Of a stretch of DNA of 22,346 bases, positions 6,091-15,090 are shown piece after piece (the first letter of the stretch is position 1; every line of letters starts with the position of its first letter). Made by a program: the position numbers and the translations under genes. Source of the DNA: an uncultured Anaerolineae bacterium (GTDB lineage: Bacteria > Chloroflexota > Anaerolineae > Anaerolineales > Villigracilaceae); contig CAINXK010000580.1 of the NCBI GenBank assembly GCA_903854805.1, forward strand, positions 1-22,346, read 5' to 3'. Below the pieces are notes generated by a model. The model did no database searches. It worked only from the letters and a program-made list of their open reading frames with translations, and was not told the origin of the DNA.

Positions 6091-6618
6091 ATGAAAAAAA
6101 TTCTGGTTGTTGTATCAGTAGGTTTGGTTGCGTTGGTCATCTTTGGCGCGGGTTTCTTTTTCGCTCAGTCCAATGCAGTCAGTGCGGCCGGTTTGCCGGC
6201 GGGCTTTGGCCCTGGGAACATGATGAACGGGCGCGGCGGGCAAGGTCAGATCCACGAATATGTTGAGCAGGCACTCGCCGATAAACTCAAAATAACCAAG
6301 GCTGATGTTGAAACCGCGCTCTTAAGTGGCAAAAGCATGTACCAGCTTGCTCTCGATAAGGGTATCAAAGAAGCTGACGTAACCACTCTTATGACCGATG
6401 TTCATAAGACCGCTCTTGCCAAGGCTGTCAGCGATGGCGTCCTGACCCAGGTACAGGCTGATGCTATGCTGCAAAACATGACTGCCAACGGTTTCAACTT
6501 TGGCAACTGCACCATGCAAAATGGCGCTGGTCGTGGTGCGCGCGGTGGTAAAGGCATGGGCGGGATGATGGGTGGCTATAACCAACAGCCAGTAGTACCC
6601 ACAACCACAGCTCCCTAA
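6091..6618 (+). CDS. Small secreted Gly/Met-rich protein (DUF2680-like?)
   Basis: The 175-residue product has an N-terminal hydrophobic signal or anchor segment (about 3-26). A Gly/Met-rich stretch follows, then a helical block (about 50-132) with two helical hairpin-like repeats around KITKADVETAL and GIKEADVTTLM. A Gly/Met-rich segment with KGMGGMMGGY comes next, and the tail is Pro/Thr-rich. The helical part resembles the small secreted DUF2680-type proteins, from memory and uncertain. AAGGAG eight or nine bases before the ATG supports the start. It lies alone between the repeat-containing spacer and a strong bidirectional terminator. Function is unknown. Confidence 0.8.
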   Translation: MKKILVVVSVGLVALVIFGAGFFFAQSNAVSAAGLPAGFGPGNMMNGRGGQGQIHEYVEQALADKLKITKADVETALLSGKSMYQLALDKGIKEADVTTLMTDVHKTALAKAVSDGVLTQVQADAMLQNMTANGFNFGNCTMQNGAGRGARGGKGMGGMMGGYNQQPVVPTTTAP

Positions 6619-6641
6619 CCAATTAATAAACTTGTGAAAAT

Positions 6642-6673
6642 AAAAAACTGGCGGATAATCCGCCAGTTTTTTT
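6642..6673. terminator. Bidirectional terminator
   Basis: A perfect 14-base stem (6642-6655 with 6659-6672) with core CTGGCGGA/TCCGCCAG and a TAA loop is flanked by six As on one side and seven Ts on the other. It lies between two convergent genes and can serve both. Confidence 0.92.
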
Positions 6674-6722
6674 GTTAAGTATGGGTTATGAACCATGACC
6701 ATTGATGGTTCGTAGAAAAATG

Positions 6723-8717
6723 TTACTTATTTTCGGCTTTCTCTTCGTCGCCGGAAGGTTTGTTTTTCATACTCAGGTAGATCTGCTGGCGCAAGGCCTC
6801 AGCCTCTGGGGAGCGATCAACCTTACTGGCATCCCCTGCCAGGCTGCTATAACGGTCCGAGAGCAGCATGGTCAGTAGGGCTTCCATGATGCTGCCGGAG
6901 GCGCTGCCACCTTCGCCGCCGCTCGAGACCATGATCCTGGGTACAACGTCCACCTTAGACTGTTGGATGGCGTCAGAAAAACGATTGAGTACTTGCTGGG
7001 TCACCTGGAACTGCGGCCCGCCATAAGCGCGGACCTGCTCTTCGGTGGCGAGCGCTTGGGCTACACCGATACGGGCGATCTTCTCAGCCTCGGCTTCAGC
7101 CAGTGCGCGGATCTGGGCGGCCTGTTGGATCGAGCGCTGGTATTCAGCCTTACCTTGATTACTCTGAATGTTGATATCCAACTCGGCTTCAGTCATTTTG
7201 GTTTGCATCTGAGCCCGGGATTGCGCTTCGCGCAGTTCACGTTCCTTGACTGCTGCTTTTTCTTGTTGATTGTACGTTTCTACCTGTTCAGCGGCCACCT
7301 GACGCGAGCGCAGCTGGGTCAAAATGGTTTCGATTTGCGTATCACCTACTGGCGAAGATGGTGTGCCTATCAGCACTTCCTCCAACTCCAGGTTGTAATG
7401 AGCAAACTTCTCTTTCATTTCAACGCCAGCCTGCTGCTGAATGGCGCTGCGATCCTGGATCAACTGGATCAGTGTTCTGGTCTGGCCGATATTCTTGAAG
7501 TAAGCCGAAACCATCGGGTCCAGGGTCTGCTCAACCAGGCGCTTGATGTCGCCAAAGCGTTGGATGACCAATGGGGCTTTCTGGTAGTCAATATGGACGA
7601 CAACCGAGAGTGGCAAGTTGGGCTCGAAAGCATCTTTGGTGATTAGTGAGACTTCCGTCAGGTTTTCATCAAAGTGGTGTGCGCCAACTTCGTTACGGAT
7701 CCATTTAAGAATGATGTTCGTGGTTGGGACAGTCGTGACTTTGCCAGCATAGGTGTTGAACGCATATTTGCCGGGCAGCAGAGGTTCACTCCAGACACCA
7801 CGGTTACCCTTTGAAACCAGCTCACCGTGTCTGTATTCCAGACCGGAGAGGTCTTCGCCGGTGTCACCGGTATAAGAAACGACTACCCCTACGTTGCCGA
7901 CCTCGATGATTGTTTTTTGGATCATTTCAACTGTTGCAAAAAGCCGGTTGACATAATAAGTGCCTTCCACCAGTACTTGTAGTTGACGCCCGCGATGTCC
8001 ACCTGCTTCCAAAAAGTGATCTGCATCCTGGAATTTATTATGGTAGGTGGATGCATTGGCCGGATCATCTCCAACGACCCGGGCAATGATCTCGCCCTGA
8101 GCCAGGGAAAGCCCGTCGTGGACAGTTACGATCCCGATCATGTCATCGGTATCTTTGATGACCACAGGTTTGAACCCGTTACGTTCTTTTATGACTTCGG
8201 CCATCCGCAGAACGACTTCGTTTTCTTCACGGCTCATCGGTAGCGAGAAGACACGTTCTTCGGTGATAACGATAAATTGGACCAGGTTAAAGGCGTAGGT
8301 TCCTTCGCGTAAAATTCGGCGTTGTGGCCCGCGCTGCCCGCCATCTCTCAAGAAGCTGATGACATCCTGAAAGTCCTGCACCGTGACGTTGGATGCCAGT
8401 ACTTGAGAAGGTTCAAGCTGCTTTCCATCGCGAGCAAAAATATAACCAATTTTGCCCTGCGAGATTGTTACCAGCGACATGGTATGGACAATGTATTGGA
8501 TGGGCATTAAATAATGTAGCCCACCACGCAAAACTTGGGGTTGGTAACCGGCTTCTCCATTAAGTGCGATCAGGCCGGATTTAACCGATCCCTTGCCCAG
8601 GCTCCAGCGTTTTTCAACGACACCAATGCGGTTGTTTGGAATGAAGCGAATTCCCGATAAAATAACCAGCAAGGCCAAGCCAATCAGCCCTACCAGGCAA
8701 AGCAGAAATATTTCCAT
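6723..8717 (-). CDS. SPFH/Band 7 (flotillin-like) membrane protein with repeated beta motifs
   Basis: The 664-residue protein starts with one membrane helix (about 3-22). Four spaced copies of a Gly-x-Leu-x-x-Gly-x-(Tyr/His) motif follow: near residues 58-72, 127-144, 240-257 and 305-321. Two of them read ILREGTYAFN and VLVEGTYYVN. A Band 7 region (about 340-480) leads into a long charged coiled coil (about 490-590) with AEAEAEKIARIG, typical of flotillins, and a low-complexity acidic tail. SPFH proteins form large membrane-bound oligomers and organise membrane domains. I place the start at 8717 (MEIFLLC), because AAGGAG lies five bases upstream and hydrophobic sequence begins there; an ATG nine codons earlier lies in the predicted promoter region. 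The neighbouring ion-channel gene on the same strand suggests a membrane-related partnership (inference). Confidence 0.87.
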   Translation of the reverse strand: MEIFLLCLVGLIGLALLVILSGIRFIPNNRIGVVEKRWSLGKGSVKSGLIALNGEAGYQPQVLRGGLHYLMPIQYIVHTMSLVTISQGKIGYIFARDGKQLEPSQVLASNVTVQDFQDVISFLRDGGQRGPQRRILREGTYAFNLVQFIVITEERVFSLPMSREENEVVLRMAEVIKERNGFKPVVIKDTDDMIGIVTVHDGLSLAQGEIIARVVGDDPANASTYHNKFQDADHFLEAGGHRGRQLQVLVEGTYYVNRLFATVEMIQKTIIEVGNVGVVVSYTGDTGEDLSGLEYRHGELVSKGNRGVWSEPLLPGKYAFNTYAGKVTTVPTTNIILKWIRNEVGAHHFDENLTEVSLITKDAFEPNLPLSVVVHIDYQKAPLVIQRFGDIKRLVEQTLDPMVSAYFKNIGQTRTLIQLIQDRSAIQQQAGVEMKEKFAHYNLELEEVLIGTPSSPVGDTQIETILTQLRSRQVAAEQVETYNQQEKAAVKERELREAQSRAQMQTKMTEAELDINIQSNQGKAEYQRSIQQAAQIRALAEAEAEKIARIGVAQALATEEQVRAYGGPQFQVTQQVLNRFSDAIQQSKVDVVPRIMVSSGGEGGSASGSIMEALLTMLLSDRYSSLAGDASKVDRSPEAEALRQQIYLSMKNKPSGDEEKAENK

Positions 8718-8748
8718 ATTAACTCCTTTTGCGCTTTTGCGCATGTAT

Positions 8749-8779
8749 ATTATACGCGGCCTGGCTGCCCAGGTAGCAA
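8749..8779 (-). promoter_or_regulatory. Probable promoter of the SPFH gene
   Basis: On the minus strand a consensus TATAAT (8754-8749) lies 31 bases before the start codon. TTGCTA (8779-8774) is a possible -35 with a long 19-base spacer and overlaps the terminator of the gene upstream. Confidence 0.4.
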
Positions 8780-8804
8780 AAGAGCCTGTCTCCAGGCTCT
8801 TTTG
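8777..8804 (-). terminator. Terminator of the ion-channel gene
   Basis: A perfect 12-base inverted repeat (8777-8788 with 8793-8804) with core GAGCCTG/CAGGCTC and a four-base loop ends in CTTTTG on either strand. It is 18 bases past the channel gene stop codon and separates that gene from the SPFH gene. Confidence 0.8.
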
Positions 8805-8821
8805 TCAATCAATGTCTGGCT

Positions 8822-10729
8822 TTATTCTTCTGCCAGTACGATCACCTTGTCATTGGCCGCAAAGCTTATTTCGCTGGATTTCTTCGGGTTGGTGCGTACA
8901 CCGTAGCCCTTTTCTGCTGAGTATTGCTCACTGACGATCCGATAGCCGATGGCAACCTCACCACGGCGGCTGGCTGCTTCAACCACGCTGTAGAAGTTGA
9001 CGGGTTGTCCAATTTCCACATAGTCTGACGCGGGTTTGAGGTAGATTTCGGAACCATCCGGATCAAACAGGTCTGCAAAGACATCATACAGATCACCGTT
9101 CTCAGAGAGCTGTGACATCATCAGGCTGATCAGGTGGTCGCTGACAATAAAATCGTCCACCTTGGTTACTTCCGCCAGTTCGCGGTTGCGCAGATCGAGC
9201 ATTTCACTGACGATTGAGAAGGGCGTCGCATCTTTTTCGGCGATATCACGCAGGTGTAAAAGCGTGATCAGTGTGCGTGCGTCAGCGGACTGCGTGTCCA
9301 GCCGTGTATCAGCCAGCACGATGACATGATCAAATTCTGCCACGTTCAGGTCGTCCAACAAGGCGCGATCAGTTGTATCACCGCCACGGAAGATAATTTT
9401 CTGATTCTTGAATGGGGCAGATTGTTTGACATCAGCCTGGTATCTTTCATCGGCTACAACTGTGACGGATGAGTTGTGGGGCACGTAATTATCCAGCTCG
9501 TGCACAATGATGGCGGCGGATTCATTCCAGCCAATCAACAGGCCTTTTTCGGGTGGAGAACTTTCGCGTTTGCTACTGCTTCGTAATAGGTTGACCTGGA
9601 CGGGAATACTGCTTAAACCAGAAAGTTTGATTGTGTCATCATCTGCTGAGACGGCAATAATCTTATCCCCAGATTCCAGACGCGTATCCATTGGCGGATT
9701 GAGCCTGATACTGCCGTCAACCAGTTGAATACCAATGATGGCTGAATCTTCATAAGCATTTAAAGTCTCGCCAAAAGTCTTGCCGGCCAGCTCCGGTTCT
9801 TCCTTAAAATAGATTTCATCGCCGCCAAAGTTGAGCAGCTCTGTATAGACCATCGAGAGCCCGGATTGGCGGCTGGTCTGGGCGGTCACGCGTGCGATCA
9901 CATCGCCGGTTAGCACAGCATGTAGTTCATCTTTTGTGCTTAACATATTGATTACGCTCAAATTGCGAGGGTCGCTGATTTGGGTCACAATATGATAGGG
10001 TTCGGCTTTGCGCTTCGGGCTATTGGTCAACGCCAGGACGGTTTTGATCACACTGGAATCAGGATCGCCTTCTTCTGGGGGCAAGATAATAATTGATCGC
10101 GCTGTATGAGGGCTGACGATTTCAAGTTCAGATGGGTCGATTGGCTGTCCGGAACGGCAGATGACAACAGTCTTGCCGGTTTTGCCAACGCGTGTGCGGA
10201 TTTCCTCTTCCATCTCCAATTTGTCTTTATCGGCCAGGATCGCGATAATGCCTCTGGATTGGTTTTCGTTTGCCGCGACGATTTCAGGGATGATCGTGAA
10301 AACTTGCGCTGACCAGCCCAGGATAACAGTATGCCCGTTTTCGAGCACCCGCGAGTGGCCCTTGCGTAGTTCTTCGATCTTGCCTTCAACACCCGCAGTC
10401 AAAACGCCGATCAATGTGCTGATAATGAATACGCCGCCGACTGTGACCACGAACATGGCCAGGCGAAAGCCCCAGCCTGAATCGCCGCCCATCGTACCAG
10501 CATCCAGAGTGCGCATCATGCCTTCCCAGGCTGCTTCCACAAAGGTCAGGCCTTCGGTAGAGCCCTCCGGAGCCAGCGCAACGCCTCCCAAGCTGATAAC
10601 TGCCGCCATTACCAGGATGATGACGAGTGATATTACCGTCAGTCCGCCGATTAGTGCTAGCGTGCCGCGGGACATATAGTTGTCGAACCAATAACTCCAA
10701 CGTTCTTTAAATGTGGGCTGGGATGTCAT
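8822..10729 (-). CDS. CASTOR/POLLUX-like ion channel with TrkA-N/RCK domains
   Basis: The 635-residue product has one membrane helix (about 24-48), a pore-loop region (about 62-84) with LDAGTMGGDSGWG, and a second helix (about 89-113). Two large cytoplasmic RCK/TrkA-N halves follow, starting at NGHTVILGWS (131) and, after a TrkA-C-like segment, at KGLLIGWNESA. This layout matches the CASTOR/POLLUX family of cation channels, related to potassium channels but without the GYGD selectivity signature, which is also absent here. The ATG at 10729 (MTSQPTF) is chosen because GGAGG lies four bases upstream; the longer frame to 10774 would include the predicted promoter. The ligand and exact ion are unknown. 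The gene has its own terminator and is divergent from a metal-dependent hydrolase. Confidence 0.88.
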   Translation of the reverse strand: MTSQPTFKERWSYWFDNYMSRGTLALIGGLTVISLVIILVMAAVISLGGVALAPEGSTEGLTFVEAAWEGMMRTLDAGTMGGDSGWGFRLAMFVVTVGGVFIISTLIGVLTAGVEGKIEELRKGHSRVLENGHTVILGWSAQVFTIIPEIVAANENQSRGIIAILADKDKLEMEEEIRTRVGKTGKTVVICRSGQPIDPSELEIVSPHTARSIIILPPEEGDPDSSVIKTVLALTNSPKRKAEPYHIVTQISDPRNLSVINMLSTKDELHAVLTGDVIARVTAQTSRQSGLSMVYTELLNFGGDEIYFKEEPELAGKTFGETLNAYEDSAIIGIQLVDGSIRLNPPMDTRLESGDKIIAVSADDDTIKLSGLSSIPVQVNLLRSSSKRESSPPEKGLLIGWNESAAIIVHELDNYVPHNSSVTVVADERYQADVKQSAPFKNQKIIFRGGDTTDRALLDDLNVAEFDHVIVLADTRLDTQSADARTLITLLHLRDIAEKDATPFSIVSEMLDLRNRELAEVTKVDDFIVSDHLISLMMSQLSENGDLYDVFADLFDPDGSEIYLKPASDYVEIGQPVNFYSVVEAASRRGEVAIGYRIVSEQYSAEKGYGVRTNPKKSSEISFAANDKVIVLAEE

Positions 10730-10745
10730 AAAACCTCCGATAAAT

Positions 10746-10774
10746 AGAATATAGGCACAATGCATAATTGCCAA
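10746..10774 (-). promoter_or_regulatory. Possible promoter of the channel gene
   Basis: On the minus strand TTGGCA (10774-10769) and TATTCT (10751-10746) are 17 bases apart, predicting a start near 10739, just ahead of the GGAGG ribosome binding site. It directly abuts repeat copy B, which begins at 10776. Confidence 0.4.
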
Positions 10775-10775
10775 G

Positions 10776-10917
10776 CTAAAAGAGTTGGAACACTAAGCCA
10801 CTCAAATCCCCATTGTCCCTAGGCTTTTTCATCTCTTGTTTAAGGGCTATTTTGTTCTCGCTTCCTGTTTCGGGAACGAGGCTGGGGGGATAGGTCCAAA
10901 TGCCACTAGCTAGTTAC
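10776..10917 (+). repeat. Copy B of the two-copy intergenic element
   Basis: This copy shares 28 of 31 bases at its start and the GGATAGG-CCAAATGC block at its end with copy A. Its internal hairpin (about 10859-10880) pairs CTCG plus TTCC with GGAA plus CGAG around TGTTTCG. Copy A keeps the loop and the one-base bulge but has different stem bases. The copy lies in a divergent-promoter spacer; the hydrolase promoter begins 69 bases further on. Confidence 0.7.
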
Positions 10918-10985
10918 ACAGTCCATAGCGAATATAGATATTATAAGTGTTTTTTATTCTACGCAATACCTGCGGTGAATTCAAT

Positions 10986-11014
10986 TTGACCCTGAAACAG
11001 ATTCTGCCTATACT
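10986..11014 (+). promoter_or_regulatory. Promoter of the MBL-fold hydrolase gene
   Basis: TTGACC (10986-10991) and TATACT (11009-11014) are separated by exactly 17 bases, close to sigma-70 consensus. The leader is about 20 bases and contains GGAGG five bases before the ATG. Confidence 0.68.
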
Positions 11015-11041
11015 ATAGATAATTGTAGCCTGGAGGCAATA

Positions 11042-11743
11042 ATGATAAATAAATTAACCTGGTTTGGCCATGCCACCCTTGGTTTGGAGACTGGTGGGCT
11101 GCATTTGTTGATCGACCCGTATTTCCACGGTAATCCGGCTACCACCATAAAACCGGAACAGGTATCGGCTGATTTTATCCTCATTACGCATGGACATGGC
11201 GATCATGTTGGTGATGCCATCAGTATCGCCAGACGTACTGGTGCCACAGTCATCGCTAATGCTGAAATCAGTGGTTGGCTGGGCAAACAGGGAGTTGAAA
11301 ACAGACATGCACAGCATATCGGCGGCGGATACCACTACCCCTTTGGCTATTTAAAATTGACTATGGCCTTACACGGGTCGGCTTTACCTGACGGCTCGAA
11401 TGGTGGTAACCCGGCTGGGTTCTTGCTGACCACAACCGATGCTAAAAAAATCTATATCGCCGGGGATACCGGGTTGTTTGGCGATATGAAATTGATCGGC
11501 GAGGAAGGTCTGGATCTTGCCATTCTACCAATTGGTGATAATTACACCATGGGGCCAGACGATGCTATCCGAGCCGTCAAAATGTTGGCACCGAAGCACG
11601 TCATTCCTATCCATTTTAGTACCTGGGATGTGATCAGGCAGGACCCCCAGAATTGGGCGGAGCGCATTGATAAATTGATGTCAGACTCGGAAAATTCTCC
11701 CCAGGTGCATGTGCTCAAGCCGGGTGAAAGTTTCGTTTTTTAG
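11042..11743 (+). CDS. Metal-dependent hydrolase, UPF0173 (metallo-beta-lactamase fold)
   Basis: The 233-residue cytoplasmic protein has the metallo-beta-lactamase metal motif HGHGDH (His50, His52, Asp54, His55). A later AGDTGLFGDM supplies the bridging Asp, and the last metal His is in VIPIHFSTWD. The N-terminal signature LTWFGHATL and the overall length match the UPF0173 (YtkL-like) family, whose natural substrate is not established. The start is well supported by GGAGG and a near-consensus promoter. The gene is monocistronic and divergent from the channel gene. Confidence 0.9.
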   Translation: MINKLTWFGHATLGLETGGLHLLIDPYFHGNPATTIKPEQVSADFILITHGHGDHVGDAISIARRTGATVIANAEISGWLGKQGVENRHAQHIGGGYHYPFGYLKLTMALHGSALPDGSNGGNPAGFLLTTTDAKKIYIAGDTGLFGDMKLIGEEGLDLAILPIGDNYTMGPDDAIRAVKMLAPKHVIPIHFSTWDVIRQDPQNWAERIDKLMSDSENSPQVHVLKPGESFVF

Positions 11744-11939
11744 AAAAAAACCTGAATCCAGCTTTTTCATTTATATATTCTTGCGACTGGCGAAACATAT
11801 AAGTCGGTCTCTGGTGTTTTATTGATTGCCCGCTCTTGTTCATGACGGGTGACACATTTTTTTTAAAGGTATAATCTTTCTCCAGTAATCATCCCCATTC
11901 ACTCACCTATTCTAGAAAACTGTCCATTGGAACTTCAAT
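11744..11939. other. Spacer between the hydrolase and glyS
   Basis: These 196 bases contain a weak A-run/T-run hairpin right after the hydrolase stop and the glyS -10 box. I see no T-box elements (specifier loop or TGGNACC antiterminator bulge), so tRNA-sensing control of glyS is not supported. Confidence 0.5.
11870..11875 (+). promoter_or_regulatory. -10 box of glyS
   Basis: A consensus TATAAT sits 64 bases before the glyS ATG in the context GGTATAATCTTTC, identical to the sortase promoter. A GTGACA at 11849-11854 is a possible -35, but its 15-base spacer is short. The leader has no clear Shine-Dalgarno. Confidence 0.45.
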
Positions 11940-14924
11940 ATGACCCAAAAATATACCTTTCAATCCATCATCCTTAAGCTGCAAGCATACTGGGCTGAAC
12001 GTGGCTGCGTAATTTGGCAGCCGTATTACACCCAGGTGGGCGCAGGCACAATGAACCCCGCTACGTTTTTACGTGTGCTTGGCCCCGAGCCGTGGAATGT
12101 GGCTTATGTTGAGCCTTCGGTGCGCCCGGATGATGGTCGTTATGGCGAAAACCCTAACCGGCTGCAGATGCATTACCAATTTCAGGTTATCCTGAAACCC
12201 GATCCGGGTAACCCGCAGGAACTATACCTGGATTCGCTCAAGGCTATTGGTATCGACCCGCGTCAGCATGATATCCGTTTTGTCGAGGACAACTGGGAAC
12301 AGCCAGCTATCTCGGCCTGGGGCCTGGGTTGGGAAGTTTGGCTCGATGGACAGGAGATTACCCAGTTCACCTATTTCCAGCAGGTGGGCGGCATGCCGCT
12401 CGATCCTGTCGCGGTGGAGATCACCTATGGCCTGGATCGCATCCTGATTGCGCTCAATGACGCTCCTTCCATTTGGGGCGAACCCTGGGCGCCCGGAATA
12501 AATTATGGCGATGTGCGCCGTCAGGAAGAATTTGAGCACAGCAAATATTATTATGAGGTTGCCGGGGTGGAACGCGCCCGGCAGATGTACGAACTTTATG
12601 CCAGCGAGTGCAACGCCTGCCTGGAACAGGGGCTTGTGCTGCCAGCCCATGATTACGTTTTGAAGTGTTCTCATACTTTTAATATCCTGGATGCGCGCGG
12701 TGCGATTGGGGTGACTGAACGCCAGGGTTACTTCCGGCGTATGCGCGATATGGCTCGTAAGGTGGCCGAAGCTTACCTTGAACAGCGAAAGCAGCTTGAA
12801 TACCCCCTGCTCAAGGAAAATCAAACCGTTTCGGCCAAAAGTCAGCCAACCCAGACTTTCACCTTCGATGTGCGCCCACTGCCTTTTCTTCTGGAAATTG
12901 GCGTTGAGGAATTGCCAGCTGGGGATGTCGATGCTGGGCTTTCCCAGCTTCGTGAGAAGCTTCCGGCCTGGTTGGATTCACTGGGCCTCGAGCATGAGGC
13001 TGTGCAAACTTATGCCACTCCGCGCCGCCTGACTGTTTATGTAGAGTCGCTTTCGCCGCGTCAGCCTGATCGCGAAGATCTGGTCAAAGGCCCACCAGCC
13101 GATCGTGCTTTTGATGCAGCTGGCAGCCCCACTCCGGCTGCCTTGGGTTTTGCCAAAAAGAATGCTGTCGATACGGCTGATTTGCAAGTGCGTGAAATTG
13201 ACGGCGGTAAGTATGTGGTTGCCATTGTCAGCCAAAAAGGTCGCCCGGCCCATGCGGTCCTGGCCGAAGCTTTGCCCGCCTTTGTTGCTGGTATTAAGTT
13301 TGAAAAGTCTATGAAGTGGAACAATTCAGGTGTAGCTTTCTCGCGCCCGCTGCGCTGGCTGGTGGCGGTGCTTGGTTCTGGCGTCATACCCTTTGAATAC
13401 GCTGGTGTCAGGTCGGGTAACGTTACTCGTGGTCTGCGGCCTTATGATTCCCCGGATATTATTATTCCATCGGCACAGGCTTATTTCGAAATCCTGCACG
13501 AGGCTGGTATCACTCTTGCCAGTGCAGATCGTTCTGCCTTGATCGTTGCAATGGTTAAAAAAGCCGCTGCTTCAGTAGCTGGTGAGGCTATTATTGACCC
13601 GGGCTTGTTAGCCGAAGTGACCAATCTGGTTGAAATGCCCACTGCTGTTCTCGGCAGCTACAATTCGGAATTTTTGGCTCTGCCTCGTGACGTGCTGATC
13701 TCTACTATGAAAAAGCACCAGCGTTATTTCCCAGTGGAAGTAGCAGGTGTCGAGGCTGAACGAGCGCTGATGCCGTATTTCATTGCAATTCGCAACGGCG
13801 ATGATCAGGATATCGAGATCGTCACACACGGTAACGAGCATGTTCTGGGTGCACGCTTTGCAGATGCCAACTTCTTTGTACGTGAAGATATCAAGCAGCC
13901 CCTCGAATACTATCGCGATGGGCTAAAAACACTTATTTTCCAAACCAAACTCGGCTCCATGTTGGATAAATCTGAGCGCATGCTCAAGTTTTCAACAGAT
14001 CTGTCTGCCATGCTTGCTTATGACGAACTGCAGACTCGCAATGTTCAACGTGCCGTGTTCCTGTCAAAGGCGGACTTGACCACCCAAATGGTGACCGAGA
14101 TGACCTCCTTACAGGGGATTATTGGGCGCGAATACGCTCTGCGTTCTGGCGAAAATGAAATTGTGGCGGTGGCGATCGGAGAGCAGTATCAGCCTGTCCC
14201 GCGAGGAAAAATTGGTCTGGTGGTGGCGCTTGCCGACCGGCTTGACTCGCTTGTCGGGTTGTTTGCCGCTGGTCTGGTGCCCAGTGGTGCGAAAGATCCC
14301 TTTGGTCTGCGCCGAGCCGCCATCGGCACTGTCCAGCCGTTGATCGAGCATGCAGTTGATTTTGATCTGCGTTCAGCCCTGGATATGTCAGCGGCCACCC
14401 AGCCATTGCCGGTTACCGTTGAGGTCAAAGCCCAGGTTTTTGACTTCATCACAGGACGTCTCAAGGTTGTACTAAACGATCTGGGTTATAAATATGACGT
14501 GGTGGATGCTGTCCTGGCCGTTCAGTCTAATAACCCGGCGGGTGCTGTGCGCACAGTAAAACAGTTGATGAAATGGGTGGCCCGCTCGGATTGGGCCACA
14601 ATCCTGGATGCCTATGCCCGCTGCGTGCGTATCGTGCGCAGTGCCGGCGGCCTCCATTTTCAGGTGAACCCGGCCCGCTTCGAGGATGATGCCGAGCGTG
14701 ATCTGTACGCAGCTATTCAGGTGGCTGGCGCAGCTCAAATCAATTCCATCGATGAACTTTTTAATGTTGTTCTGCCGTTGATCCCGATTATTAATATCTT
14801 TTTTGATAAAGTATTGGTCATGGCAACCGATGATGTCGTCAGGCAGAATCGCTTGGGCATGCTCCAGCAGATCGCGGGACTGGCCAACCGCCTGGCAGAT
14901 TTAAGCAAGCTCGAAGGGTTTTAA
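11940..14924 (+). CDS. glyS: Glycyl-tRNA synthetase, fused alpha-beta single chain
   Basis: The enzyme charges tRNA-Gly. The 994-residue protein joins both subunits of the bacterial alpha2-beta2 type, normally encoded by glyQ and glyS. The alpha, catalytic part (about 1-290) has [40 protein letters not shown] and the GLDRI motif. A linker (about 290-305) leads into the beta part (about 306-994), starting at [12 protein letters not shown], with [22 protein letters not shown], an HD-like [16 protein letters not shown] region, and a C-terminal anticodon-binding helical segment. The frame is uninterrupted, so this is a true fusion. Such single-chain forms are known from Chlamydia. The ATG at 11940 is the only sensible start; the ribosome binding site is weak. 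Confidence 0.95.
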   Translation: MTQKYTFQSIILKLQAYWAERGCVIWQPYYTQVGAGTMNPATFLRVLGPEPWNVAYVEPSVRPDDGRYGENPNRLQMHYQFQVILKPDPGNPQELYLDSLKAIGIDPRQHDIRFVEDNWEQPAISAWGLGWEVWLDGQEITQFTYFQQVGGMPLDPVAVEITYGLDRILIALNDAPSIWGEPWAPGINYGDVRRQEEFEHSKYYYEVAGVERARQMYELYASECNACLEQGLVLPAHDYVLKCSHTFNILDARGAIGVTERQGYFRRMRDMARKVAEAYLEQRKQLEYPLLKENQTVSAKSQPTQTFTFDVRPLPFLLEIGVEELPAGDVDAGLSQLREKLPAWLDSLGLEHEAVQTYATPRRLTVYVESLSPRQPDREDLVKGPPADRAFDAAGSPTPAALGFAKKNAVDTADLQVREIDGGKYVVAIVSQKGRPAHAVLAEALPAFVAGIKFEKSMKWNNSGVAFSRPLRWLVAVLGSGVIPFEYAGVRSGNVTRGLRPYDSPDIIIPSAQAYFEILHEAGITLASADRSALIVAMVKKAAASVAGEAIIDPGLLAEVTNLVEMPTAVLGSYNSEFLALPRDVLISTMKKHQRYFPVEVAGVEAERALMPYFIAIRNGDDQDIEIVTHGNEHVLGARFADANFFVREDIKQPLEYYRDGLKTLIFQTKLGSMLDKSERMLKFSTDLSAMLAYDELQTRNVQRAVFLSKADLTTQMVTEMTSLQGIIGREYALRSGENEIVAVAIGEQYQPVPRGKIGLVVALADRLDSLVGLFAAGLVPSGAKDPFGLRRAAIGTVQPLIEHAVDFDLRSALDMSAATQPLPVTVEVKAQVFDFITGRLKVVLNDLGYKYDVVDAVLAVQSNNPAGAVRTVKQLMKWVARSDWATILDAYARCVRIVRSAGGLHFQVNPARFEDDAERDLYAAIQVAGAAQINSIDELFNVVLPLIPIINIFFDKVLVMATDDVVRQNRLGMLQQIAGLANRLADLSKLEGF

Positions 14925-14946
14925 TAGTCTATTACACCCACATTCA

Positions 14947-15017
14947 TTAACGCAAAAGCGCAGGACGCGGAGATGCAAGTAAGAAAATACTCTGGTGTCC
15001 CTGCGTTTTTGCATTAA
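14947..15017. repeat. Imperfect palindromic repeat (REP-like) after glyS
   Basis: A roughly 70-base hairpin has outer arms TTAACGCAAAAGCGCAGG and CCTGCGTTTTTGCATTAA, and inner partly paired segments GGACGCGGAG and CTCTGGTGTCC. It ends in TTAA on both sides. Similar palindromes built on CGCAAAGACGCAG/CTGCGTCTTTGCG words are widespread as dispersed repeats in environmental bacteria (from memory). It could also stabilise the 3' end of the glyS message. Confidence 0.6.
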
Positions 15018-15047
15018 ATATTGGTTTATTGTGCGGAATTTGTATTT

Positions 15048-15084
15048 CCTGGTTGTTTTTGAAAATCACAGCCAGGCTTTTTTT
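15048..15084 (+). terminator. Terminator behind glyS
   Basis: CCTGGTTGT (15048-15056) pairs with ACAGCCAGG (15068-15076), nine pairs including one G-U, followed by C and seven Ts. It lies 123 bases after the glyS stop and directly before the inverted-repeat-bounded element. Confidence 0.75.
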
Positions 15085-15090
15085 CGGGTT

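Noticed and set aside
11744..11939. T-box riboswitch ahead of glyS
   Set aside because: No specifier loop or TGGNACC antiterminator bulge, and no terminator/antiterminator pair in the leader.
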